This document shows, piece by piece, positions 1-6,385 of a stretch of 9,258 bases of DNA. The stretch is taken from NCBI GenBank assembly GCA_023229605.1, contig JALNYY010000157.1:1-9258 (forward strand). Reading direction: 5' to 3'. The stretch's first letter is position 1. Every line of letters begins with the position of its first letter. Below the pieces are notes generated by a model. The model did no database searches and was not told where the DNA came from. It saw nothing but the letters and a program-made list of their open reading frames with translations. A program made the translations under genes and the position numbers. Source of the stretch: Methylobacter sp. (GTDB lineage Bacteria; Pseudomonadota; Gammaproteobacteria; Methylococcales; Methylomonadaceae).

Positions 1-1062
1 AATGGAGTGGGTTTTGACCAGGCAATAGATGACTTCACCCTCCTGCAAGGCCAGGTCCCGGCAAGCCCCCGGCGTAATTTCGGCCAGCAGTGTAGTGCCG
101 CAATCGACTTGCACGATCAGGCTTTCTCCACTGGGAATCAGTGCGCAGATTCGGCCCTTGATTTGATTTTGTATCGAGATGCCGTCTATATAGCAGCGCG
201 ATAGAGCTATGTCGTTGGCGCGTATCGACACTTGCGCCTCACTGCCGACAGCTAAATGCGGCCGTAGCGGCAAGGTCAGCGGCAGGCCGAAGCTGTGGGC
301 CAGGCTGCAGCCGGACACATAGTCGTGGCTGCTGATCGTTACCGGCAAGATGTTGTCGATCTGGCGGATGCCTAGATAGCGCAGCATGCCTTGTTGTTTG
401 GCGACTTCGAGCAACGAGCCGTTGTGCAGCACTTTGCCTTGTTCCAGCACAATCAGACGGTCGGTCAGCTCCAGAATCTCTCCTAGGGATTGGCTGGCGT
501 ACAGTACCGGCAAGCTGAGTTCATCCTGTAAGCGTTTCAGAATCGGCAATAGCTGTATCCGGTAGTCGTTGCCAATGGCGGCAAAGGTTTCGTCCAGTAA
601 CAACAGCCGCGGCGATTTCAGCAGCGAGCGGGCCAGCGCCACCCGCTGGCGTTCACCGGCGGAAAGCAGTTCGATGACATGATTGAGGATAGGTCCCAGT
701 TCTAAAAGCTCGATTAAAAAATCCAGCTTGAAAATGCGGCGGCGCTTCAGCGTCCGGTTATAGGCGGCGGTCAGGTTGTCTCGGACGGTTTCAGTCGAAT
801 CGGCGCAGTCAACCTGCAACACAGCGCCCACAGGACGCTGCTCGCGAGGCACCATGATGCCTTTGCGGCTGTCGAACAGGATTTTGCCGTCCAGTATGAT
901 ATGCCCGCTTTGCGGTTGAATGGTGCCGGCGATCAGGCCGAGCACCGTGCTTTTGCCTGCGCCGGATTTGCCGAACAGGCCGACGCTTGAGTCGCTGATC
1001 GACAGTCGCGTAGTCAGGTCGAAATGTCCCCTGCGCAGTTTTACATTCATTTCCAGCAGCAT
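1..1062 (-). CDS. Divergent second ModC-like ABC ATPase with C-terminal Mop/TOBE region (3' end cut by window edge)
   Basis: The frame stays open from the ATG at 1060-1062 to the left edge, giving 354 residues, about the usual full length of ModC, so only a few residues should be missing. A GGAGG ribosome site lies five bases before the start. Visible motifs are Walker A (GKSGAGKST, residues 31-39), a Q-loop Gln83, signature LSAGE (133-137), Walker B LLLLDE (153-158), and a C-terminal region from about 295 resembling the Mop domain of ModC. Several catalytic surroundings are unlike a normal importer ATPase. The signature has Ala for Gly, the usual DEP is DET, the D-loop reads AAIGND instead of ASLD, and the H-loop histidine is Gln191 (YASQS where modC of this window has YVTHS). 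It is the last visible gene of the mod operon, 71 bases after the molbindin. It may be a weakly active partner of ModC, a regulatory ATPase, or the ATPase of another transporter further left. Family assignment is firm; function is not. Confidence 0.85.
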   Translation of the reverse strand, partial: MLLEMNVKLRRGHFDLTTRLSISDSSVGLFGKSGAGKSTVLGLIAGTIQPQSGHIILDGKILFDSRKGIMVPREQRPVGAVLQVDCADSTETVRDNLTAAYNRTLKRRRIFKLDFLIELLELGPILNHVIELLSAGERQRVALARSLLKSPRLLLLDETFAAIGNDYRIQLLPILKRLQDELSLPVLYASQSLGEILELTDRLIVLEQGKVLHNGSLLEVAKQQGMLRYLGIRQIDNILPVTISSHDYVSGCSLAHSFGLPLTLPLRPHLAVGSEAQVSIRANDIALSRCYIDGISIQNQIKGRICALIPSGESLIVQVDCGTTLLAEITPGACRDLALQEGEVIYCLVKTHSI

Positions 1063-1088
1063 GATTACCTCCGCCAATTAAAGTCAGT

Positions 1089-1120
1089 CCGGCCGCAACC
1101 GGAAGCCGGTTTGCGGCCGG
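1089..1120 (-). other. Strong GC-rich hairpin between molbindin and second modC-like gene
   Basis: Arms at 1089-1102 and 1106-1120 are inverted copies of each other (CCGGCCGCAACCGG against CCGGTTTGCGGCCGG) with one bulged T and a three-base loop. In the minus-strand transcript no run of T follows, so it is not a standard Rho-independent terminator. It more likely acts as an RNA stability element or partial attenuator, lowering expression of the last gene relative to the molbindin. Folding is seen; function is inference. Confidence 0.6.
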
Positions 1121-1133
1121 GCTGCGCGGAACG

Positions 1134-1562
1134 TCAATCGGCGACAGCCAGGATCACCGCTCCGGCCTTAAATACCGCCGTGGCAGGCTGGCCTTTGCGC
1201 AAGCCCAGGGTTTCGACGCTGTCGTTGGTGACGGTGGCGGCAACCTGCTCGCCGCCTTTTAGCTCGATATCGACTTCGGCGTTGACCGCTCCGGGCTTAA
1301 CCTGGGTTACCGTGCCTTGCAGCTGGTTGCGCGCCGACAGCCGGTAGCCGCCGAAATCGGTGACGATGATGATTTGCGGGGCCTTGACCAGGGCGATAAC
1401 CTCAATGCCGGTCTTGATCCCCAGTGTTTCGACGGATTCCTTGGTAATGGAGGCGACGATGGTTTCGCCGCCCTTCAGGCCGACATGGACTTCGGCATTC
1501 ACTGCGCCGATACGCACTTCGCTGACGGTGCCGGTAAACTGATTTCGTGCACTTGCTTTCAT
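1134..1562 (-). CDS. modG: Di-Mop cytoplasmic molybdate-binding protein (molbindin, ModG type)
   Basis: The 142-residue protein consists of two tandem Mop domains and nothing else. Repeat one covers about residues 3-69 (starts SARNQFTG) and repeat two about 73-141 (starts SARNQLQG). Each carries the GAVNAEV and LKGGE signatures and the SVETLG stretch. Proteins of this family, such as Azotobacter ModG, assemble as oligomers that bind several molybdate ions in the cytoplasm and act as a store or buffer; that role is transferred from the family. A GAGGAG ribosome site precedes the ATG by seven bases, and the gene starts 21 bases after the modC stop, so it belongs to the mod operon. The symbol follows the Azotobacter di-Mop protein; databases may name it only molybdopterin- or TOBE-domain protein. 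Confidence 0.93.
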   Translation of the reverse strand: MKASARNQFTGTVSEVRIGAVNAEVHVGLKGGETIVASITKESVETLGIKTGIEVIALVKAPQIIIVTDFGGYRLSARNQLQGTVTQVKPGAVNAEVDIELKGGEQVAATVTNDSVETLGLRKGQPATAVFKAGAVILAVAD

Positions 1563-1583
1563 GATGAATCTCCTCGGTGTTGG

Positions 1584-2660
1584 TTAATTTAATATCGATG
1601 TGCCCTTGATCTGCACGTAAACCGCCATGCCGATCTGCAAATCCAGCATTAGCGCCGATTTGCGGGTGATGTGCGCCAACAGCGCCTGATCGCCGACCTG
1701 TACTTGTACCACGCTCTGGCTGTCGCGGCCATCGGCGATGCCGGTGATGGTCGCAGGCAGCACATTGAGAATGCTGGTAGCGGTCGGTGCCTCAAGGGCG
1801 ATGCTGACATCACGGGCGTAAATCTGCACCCGTAATGGTGTGCCGACCTCGGCATCAACCGCCGGAAGGCTGAGTGAGCCTCCGGCAAAAGCGACGCGGG
1901 TCAGATGATAGTCGGCTTCATGCTCGGCGACGGTCGCCTGCCAAACGGTGGCGGCCTCCCGGTCTTGCGCCAGCGGCACGTCGAGACGGCTTTGCGTTTC
2001 CGACAGCGGCCCCGAAGCCAGCGCCCGGCCGTCTTCCATAATGACCAGCGTGTCGGCCAGTTGCGCGACCTCCTGCTGGGAGTGGGTGACGTACAGCACC
2101 GGAATGTCCAGTTGCTGATGCAGGCGGCTTAAAAACGGCAGGATTTCCTGTTTGCGCTTGAAATCCAGCGACGCCAGCGGTTCGTCCATCAGCAGGATTT
2201 CAGGATTGAGCGCCAGCGCGCGGGCGATGGCGACCCGCTGCCGTTCGCCGCCGGACAAATGTTCCGGCATGCGCTCCATTAAGTGACCGATGCCCAGTAA
2301 TTCAACAGCGTGTTCCAATTTGACCGTGCCTGAGTTTTGTTTAGTCCGCTTCAAGCCGTAATGCAGGTTATCCCTCACCGTTAAATGCGGAAACAGGTTG
2401 GCTTCCTGAAACACATAGCCCAGCGGCCGTTTATAAGTAGGCAGAAACAGTCCGCGCTCGCTGTCCTGCCAGACATTGCCGTTGATTTCAAGGAATCCTT
2501 GCGGCGCACGTTGCAGTCCGGCCATACAGCGGAGCAGGGTGGTTTTGCCGGAGCCGGAATGGCCGAACAATACCGTAATGCCGGTGCCGGGCAGCTTTAA
2601 ATCGACGTCCAGCTTAAAGTCGCCGTAATCGAGCTGGAATCGGGCCTGGATGTCAGTCAT
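1584..2660 (-). CDS. modC: Molybdate ABC transporter ATP-binding protein ModC
   Basis: The 358-residue protein has every motif of an active importer ATPase: Walker A GHSGSGKTT (33-41), Q-loop Gln85, signature LSGGE (135-139), Walker B ILLMDEP (155-161), D-loop ASLD, and H-loop His193 (VTHS). The C-terminal part from about 295 (SILNVLPATITGI) to the end is the Mop/TOBE domain typical of ModC, which can sense cytoplasmic molybdate. Length equals the family norm of about 350. It powers uptake through ModB. The ATG overlaps the modB stop (ATGA, four bases) and has no purine-rich ribosome site of its own, which points to translational coupling with modB. This is the canonical ModC of the locus, in contrast to the divergent ModC-like protein at the left edge. 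Confidence 0.97.
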   Translation of the reverse strand: MTDIQARFQLDYGDFKLDVDLKLPGTGITVLFGHSGSGKTTLLRCMAGLQRAPQGFLEINGNVWQDSERGLFLPTYKRPLGYVFQEANLFPHLTVRDNLHYGLKRTKQNSGTVKLEHAVELLGIGHLMERMPEHLSGGERQRVAIARALALNPEILLMDEPLASLDFKRKQEILPFLSRLHQQLDIPVLYVTHSQQEVAQLADTLVIMEDGRALASGPLSETQSRLDVPLAQDREAATVWQATVAEHEADYHLTRVAFAGGSLSLPAVDAEVGTPLRVQIYARDVSIALEAPTATSILNVLPATITGIADGRDSQSVVQVQVGDQALLAHITRKSALMLDLQIGMAVYVQIKGTSILN

Positions 2661-3343
2661 TTAAGCGGGTGGGCGGAGGGATGCGTTTTCAGCACGGTAT
2701 ACAACACCAGCAATACGCTAAATGAGAATAACAGCAAGCAGCCCGCCAGCCAATGGGCTTCGGTGTATTCCAAGGCTTCGACATGATTGTAGATTTGCAC
2801 CGACACGACGCGGGTCTTGTCGGGAATATTGCCGCCGACCATCAGCACCACGCCGAATTCGCCGACGGTATGCGCAAAGCCCAAGATAGCGGCGGTCAGG
2901 AAGCCGGGTTTCGCCAGCGGAACGACGACGCTGAAAAAAGTATCCAAGGGGCTGGCACGCAATGTTGCCGCCGCTTCCAAAGGCTGCTCGCCGATCATCG
3001 CAAAAGATGTTTGCAGTGGTTGCACGACAAACGGCAGTGAATACAACACCGAAGCCACGACCAATCCGGTAAAGGTAAACGGCAGCGTACCCAATCCCAA
3101 CCAAGTGGTCAGCTTGCCAACCGGTCCGGCAGGCCCCATCAAAACCAGTAAATAGAAGCCAAGCACTGAGGGAGGCAACACCAATGGCAATGCGACCAGG
3201 GTATTGATGATGCCTTTCAAGGAAGAGGATGTTCGGGCTAGCCACCATGCTAACGGTGTGCCGATCAGCAACATTAACGAAGTTGCGATCCCGGCGATTT
3301 TGCCGGTGAGCAACAGGGTGTCGAGATCGGCGGTTGTGATCAT
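2657..3343 (-). CDS. modB: Molybdate ABC transporter permease ModB
   Basis: The 228-residue inner-membrane protein has about five or six hydrophobic segments (around 10-35, 45-70, 88-115, 148-172 and 197-218). It carries the cytoplasmic EAA loop that docks the ATPase at about 123-147 (EAAATLRAS, then VVPLAKPG). These features and the length are those of ModB, which forms the dimeric channel for molybdate. A GGAGAG ribosome site lies eight bases before the ATG. The gene starts 16 bases after the modA stop and overlaps modC by four bases, so modABC is one transcription unit in the standard order. Confidence 0.96.
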   Translation of the reverse strand: MITTADLDTLLLTGKIAGIATSLMLLIGTPLAWWLARTSSSLKGIINTLVALPLVLPPSVLGFYLLVLMGPAGPVGKLTTWLGLGTLPFTFTGLVVASVLYSLPFVVQPLQTSFAMIGEQPLEAAATLRASPLDTFFSVVVPLAKPGFLTAAILGFAHTVGEFGVVLMVGGNIPDKTRVVSVQIYNHVEALEYTEAHWLAGCLLLFSFSVLLVLYTVLKTHPSAHPLK

Positions 3344-3359
3344 CAGGTTAGCTCTCCGA

Positions 3360-4124
3360 TTACTTGGGCAGGTCGTAGCCGTATTTTTCGATAATCGCCA
3401 AAGCGGGCGCAGACTTCAGATAGTCGAGCAAGGCTTTGGCGGCGGGGTTTTCAGCGCCCAAAGTCAATAATACTGCACCTTGCTTGATGGGGGCATAGCG
3501 ATCGGCTGGGATAATCCACCCTGACCCGCTGGCAATTTTGCCGTTATCAATCACTTGCGATAAGGCAACAAACCCCAATTCGGCATTGCCGGTACTGACA
3601 AACTGTTGGGTTTGGGCAATGTTTTCACCCAGAACTATTAACGGCTGTAGTTTTTCCGATAACCCCATATTTTTCAACACATCCATTGCTGCAACACCGT
3701 AAGGCGCCAGTTTGGGATCAGCCAAAGCCAGATGTTTAAAGTTGCCGCTGCTGAGCACCTTGCCTTGATCGTCAACCAAGCCTGGCGTTGCTGACCACAG
3801 CACCAACTTGCCCAGTGCGTAGATAAAACGGCTGCCAGACACGGTAAAGCCGCTTTGTTCCAGTTTTAGCGGGGCTTTTTCGTCGGCCGATAAAAATACT
3901 TCAAATGGTGCGCCGTTTTGCATTTGCGAAACGAATTTGCCGGAGGAGCCGAACGACAGTTTGGCGGTGTGACCGGTGGCCTTTTCAAATTCGGCGGCAA
4001 TTTCAGTCATTGGTTTTGTGAAGTTAGCTGCAACGGCAACTAGAGTGGTTGCAGCCCAGCTGGTTTGACCGAATAGCAGTAATGCAAAGACTATGATCGG
4101 GCGGAAGAAGGTGGTTAGTAACAT
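3360..4124 (-). CDS. modA: Periplasmic molybdate-binding protein ModA
   Basis: The 254-residue precursor begins with a signal peptide: a short N-terminus with Arg8, a hydrophobic core (about 10-19), and a predicted cut after residue 24 (TSWA followed by ATT). The mature part is a class II solute-binding protein for oxyanions with the family stretches VAVAANF, GSSGKF, FLSAD and LAPYG. Counting from the predicted cut, Asn10, Ser37 and Tyr118 of the mature protein fall where Azotobacter ModA2 is reported to hold molybdate (compared from memory). It should capture molybdate, and perhaps tungstate, in the periplasm and hand it to ModBC. The ribosome site GGAGA lies six bases before the ATG inside a small hairpin. 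No ModE box is visible in the 94 bases between this gene and the porin upstream. Confidence 0.96.
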   Translation of the reverse strand: MLLTTFFRPIIVFALLLFGQTSWAATTLVAVAANFTKPMTEIAAEFEKATGHTAKLSFGSSGKFVSQMQNGAPFEVFLSADEKAPLKLEQSGFTVSGSRFIYALGKLVLWSATPGLVDDQGKVLSSGNFKHLALADPKLAPYGVAAMDVLKNMGLSEKLQPLIVLGENIAQTQQFVSTGNAELGFVALSQVIDNGKIASGSGWIIPADRYAPIKQGAVLLTLGAENPAAKALLDYLKSAPALAIIEKYGYDLPK

Positions 4125-4127
4125 GAA

Positions 4128-4143
4128 CTATCTCCAAAGATAG
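4128..4143 (-). promoter_or_regulatory. Small hairpin enclosing the modA ribosome-binding site
   Basis: A perfect six-base inverted repeat (CTATCT and AGATAG on the minus strand) with loop TTGG contains the GGAGA ribosome site of modA, six bases before its ATG. Such a fold could lower translation initiation of modA unless opened. The stem is short and AT-rich, so the effect may be slight. Confidence 0.4.
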
Positions 4144-4149
4144 GGAAAA

Positions 4150-4191
4150 AAGGCTGTAACAGCTGTTGCCAAGTAAGGTTTTCAACAGCTG
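4150..4191 (-). terminator. Possible weak terminator/attenuator between porin and modA
   Basis: In the minus-strand transcript, a nine-base perfect stem (CAGCTGTTG at 4191-4183 and CAACAGCTG at 4168-4160, loop 14) is followed eight bases later by six T residues. An alternative fold, GGC...GCC with a bulge, ends directly at the T run. Either would make a modest intrinsic terminator after the porin that lets some transcripts continue into modABC. The spacing of the T run is not ideal, so this is tentative. Confidence 0.4.
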
Positions 4192-4218
4192 GTTCGGTCA
4201 GAACTTCATTGCAGCGCC

Positions 4219-5757
4219 TTAAAATCTTAACTGACTTTGCACATAAAAATAATCAATATCTTGTCCGTTAGGAGCCGATGGGGCCTTTTTGGCAAATTCA
4301 CCTTTGAATAGATGTGCCCAACCCGATTCTAAATTTAAGCTGCTGTTAACGTCCCAGCGAGCGGACAAATCAAGTTGTTGACCGGCATAACTGCCGCTGC
4401 GGCCAGTTGTGTCCCATAGCGTGGTGCTGGTTGAGGTGCTGCTACAGTTAGCGCCGCCCCAGCAATCAGTCGATGACGCCAGCCAAAGAAATTTATGGGC
4501 AAATGAGAGCTGCACATCAGAGCGCGGTGCGGCATTAATGCGGTAGCCCGGAGTATTGATATTGCTGCGGGAAAAAGCGCCATAAATGCCGGTAGGGCCA
4601 AAATCGACTCTGCGAACGCCATAAAGAGGGTCGAAGCGTTGGTCTAAATTTGGGTTGTTGGAATTATTGCCGCTCGCATAATCGTATTCCAAGGCTAAGC
4701 GTGGCGACCACGGCACATCGAAGGTGTAACCCATATCAAAATGGTTGGACCAGGCCTTGTGTTCAATATTTCTCTTATCGGTAGCGTTGGTTGTCGCCCG
4801 AACCGTACCAAACTGCCCCATGGCTTCTGCTTGAAAGTCGAATTTCGCCTTGGCGGGTTTGATATAAAAACGCATGCCGGGAGTTATATAACGGCGATTA
4901 CGCGTTGGATTGGTATTGCTGTCACTCTCGTCAAGATGATAAAGATAAGCCTCGGTGTTGACACCCCAAACCAGGTTAGGTAGTTCTAAGAAACCGCCGG
5001 AAAACAAGGTATGAGTATCTTCTCTGTCCATATTGCCGTCATTATTGATTAAATCCGGTGTGTCTACGCCTTGTGGGTAACGAATGACGGGCATCGTGAC
5101 AAAACCGTTAAACTGCCATTTGTCGTAACTCAGGAATCGCATATTTAACCCAGTAAAGCTGTTGATAGTATTGCGAAATGTGTTTCTCGCTACCAGTCTG
5201 CGACTGCCAAAATCCAATGTTTGCCGACCGACTTTGACCTCAGCGCCGAGACCGCTGTACAAAACGTTTTGATCAGCCCAAGAAACGTAACCTTGGATAA
5301 AATCGGCTGTATCGACATGCGAATTACTCAGGGTTTTTGAGCCGCTGTCTGCAAGTAATGCGCGAGCATCTAAGAACTCTGTGCCGGCGCTAAACTTACC
5401 GAACTTGGCTGCCAGCCAGACATCGGTTTGCAAGGCAATTTGTTGGTCGCCGCCTGTACCGCGAGGCGTAAAACTACCGCTGAGTGATTCGTAGCGGGTG
5501 CGCTGATTCACCGAAAGTGATAACCATTTTGGTAAACCTAAGGTATCGTGCAGATTCCAAACCGGTTTTTCATATTTACTTGATCCAAGTAAAGCGTCAT
5601 CCGTTTGACTGGAATAAGCACTAAATGGCTGTTTGGCATAGCTATTAGTTTCTGCGGCTTGGATATTATCGCTGCTGCCCATGCAAAAGCCGCTGGCGAC
5701 AATTAAACTGAGTGTGTGATTAACAGCAACGCCGGTAAGAGGTTTTTTTCGCATCAT
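4219..5757 (-). CDS. Outer-membrane beta-barrel porin, alginate-export family; likely ModE-regulated
   Basis: The protein has about 512 residues from the first ATG of an ATG-ATG pair (5752-5757), preceded by an AGG ribosome core. The frame stays open upstream to an ATG at 5814, but that extension is polar and would hide the signal peptide. The N-terminus has two Met, then RKK, a hydrophobic stretch (LSLIVASGFCMG) and a likely cut near IQAAE. The rest alternates amphipathic strands rich in aromatic residues (for example WLSLSVNQRTRYESLSG, and LALEYDYASGN) and ends in Phe, the usual sign of an outer-membrane barrel. It resembles the alginate-export (AlgE-like, PF13372) porins. No alginate gene is nearby; it precedes modABC on the same strand and a ModE-type box lies upstream, so passage of molybdate is the better guess. 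A surface loop near the C-terminal third has two Cys and a Ser/Thr run (CWGGANC, STSTST). Substrate is inferred, not shown. Confidence 0.88.
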   Translation of the reverse strand: MMRKKPLTGVAVNHTLSLIVASGFCMGSSDNIQAAETNSYAKQPFSAYSSQTDDALLGSSKYEKPVWNLHDTLGLPKWLSLSVNQRTRYESLSGSFTPRGTGGDQQIALQTDVWLAAKFGKFSAGTEFLDARALLADSGSKTLSNSHVDTADFIQGYVSWADQNVLYSGLGAEVKVGRQTLDFGSRRLVARNTFRNTINSFTGLNMRFLSYDKWQFNGFVTMPVIRYPQGVDTPDLINNDGNMDREDTHTLFSGGFLELPNLVWGVNTEAYLYHLDESDSNTNPTRNRRYITPGMRFYIKPAKAKFDFQAEAMGQFGTVRATTNATDKRNIEHKAWSNHFDMGYTFDVPWSPRLALEYDYASGNNSNNPNLDQRFDPLYGVRRVDFGPTGIYGAFSRSNINTPGYRINAAPRSDVQLSFAHKFLWLASSTDCWGGANCSSTSTSTTLWDTTGRSGSYAGQQLDLSARWDVNSSLNLESGWAHLFKGEFAKKAPSAPNGQDIDYFYVQSQLRF

Positions 5758-5890
5758 CAATGACCTATAATTATAATTTATGATGTTTACATCCACGTTG
5801 ACTCGTCGATGCATGCAGCGCTTATTTGGAAAAACTAAAATAAGACGCAGCTCCAGTTTAACAGCGTTATATACAAAAATACATAACGCT
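5621..5890 (-). repeat. Tandem duplication, intact copy (porin 5' end, leader and ModE box)
   Basis: This segment matches 6025-6294 at an almost constant offset of 404-410 bases. The match is clearest around the start codon: positions 5741-5773 and 6148-6180 agree at 30 of 33 bases, and an 11-base word at 5681-5691 recurs at 6088-6098. The copy here belongs to the complete porin gene. Confidence 0.8.
5863..5890 (-). promoter_or_regulatory. ModE operator (molybdate-responsive) upstream of porin
   Basis: An imperfect palindrome: AGCGTTAT at 5863-5870 pairs perfectly with ATAACGCT at 5883-5890, and two of the next three inner pairs also match. The halves CGTTATATA and TACATAACG, separated by six bases, agree closely with the Escherichia coli ModE half-site (CGnTATAT type, from memory). 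It lies about 106 bases before the porin start codon. ModE with bound molybdate normally represses from such sites, and modE itself is encoded 500 bases away, so porin (and possibly modABC) repression when molybdate is ample is the expected outcome. Confidence 0.8.
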
Positions 5891-6024
5891 ATTAGTCACA
5901 ACATTTAGCAGCTTGTGTGCCATTTGTTTATTTTCTTATTATGTCATTGAATTATATTGATTATTACTGATGCGCCGACGGATGAACAATGTAGTGTTTC
6001 AAACATTTTGTTGTGTTCTGTAGG

Positions 6025-6164
6025 CTAAATGACAGTAAGGTTGTCCTGCATTATTGCTTTTCAGCCGCTTGAATAGCATCGCGGCCAATGCAAAAGCCTC
6101 CGTCGGCTATCAAATTTTGCGCATGGCTGACGGCATCGATGGCAATAGGTATTTTTTGCATCAT
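6025..6164 (-). pseudogene. Decayed remnant of a second porin: start codon and signal-peptide region only
   Basis: Read on the minus strand from an ATG-ATG pair at 6159-6164, a 37-codon frame stops at 6051-6053. Its product parallels the porin N-terminus: MMQKIP, DAVSH, NLIA, GFCIG, then IQAAE, against MMRKKP, VAVNH, SLIV, GFCMG and IQAAE. Asp residues have entered the hydrophobic core, so it would no longer work as a signal peptide. Weak nucleotide similarity continues past the stop to about 6025 (a shared CATTTAG word). The rest of the barrel is absent. It appears to be what is left of a tandem porin duplication after internal deletion. A functional small peptide is unlikely but not excluded. 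Confidence 0.72.
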
Positions 6165-6266
6165 CAATGGCCTATAATTAAAAACATGAATGCACAGCTA
6201 TGCCGTTTCGTCGATGTGGATGGACTTATTCGGGGAGACTAAATAATAAGCACAGTTTTAGTTTAA

Positions 6267-6294
6267 GCCGCTATGTACCAAAGTAATTAAATAA
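6267..6294. promoter_or_regulatory. Half-degenerate ModE box near modE
   Basis: Aligned with the intact box, the left half is kept (CGCTATGTA at 6269-6277), but the right half has become TAATTAAAT and no longer pairs with it. It lies about 90 bases before the modE start. It may be a dead relic of the porin duplication, or a weak site that lets ModE adjust its own gene. Confidence 0.4.
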
Positions 6295-6385
6295 AATTGG
6301 AAACAAGTTTTCTCATATGGGAAATAATGTTCTGTCACGACAAGATTTCCTCCCTGTAAAACAAGCCACTCAGCCCCGTTGATTT

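Larger units (their letters stand above)
6025..6294 (-). repeat. Tandem duplication, decayed copy
   Basis: This is the partner of 5621-5890. It keeps the same order of signal-peptide region, start codons, leader (shared TCGTCGATG, CTTATT and AGTTTAA words) and ModE-like half-site, with small indels. The constant spacing shows a single duplication event rather than chance similarity. Confidence 0.78.
5758..6385. other. Divergent intergenic region between porin and modE
   Basis: This 628-base AT-rich stretch separates the minus-strand porin from plus-strand modE. It holds the porin leader (5758-5862), a strong ModE-type operator, about 130 bases (5891-6020) in which I recognise nothing, the decayed porin copy with its leader, a half-degenerate ModE box, and about 90 bases before modE with no clear promoter or ribosome site. 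No convincing -35/-10 pair could be picked for either direction by eye. Confidence 0.7.

Noticed and set aside
1317..1592. Plus-strand reading frame across the molbindin
   Set aside because: It is antisense to a clear gene with two Mop domains; its composition is that of a shadow frame in GC-rich sequence.
2718..3248. 176-residue minus-strand frame inside modB
   Set aside because: It is an alternative frame of the modB coding sequence with no recognisable domain; modB fits in full.
5770..5775. TATAAT on the minus strand as a -10 box for the porin
   Set aside because: It lies only 12 bases before the start codon, with no fitting -35, and overlaps the ribosome-site region.
5758..5814. Upstream extension of the porin to the ATG at 5814
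   Set aside because: The added 19 residues are polar and would bury the signal peptide, and the ATG-ATG pair at 5752-5757 has an AGG core upstream and is kept in the duplicated copy.
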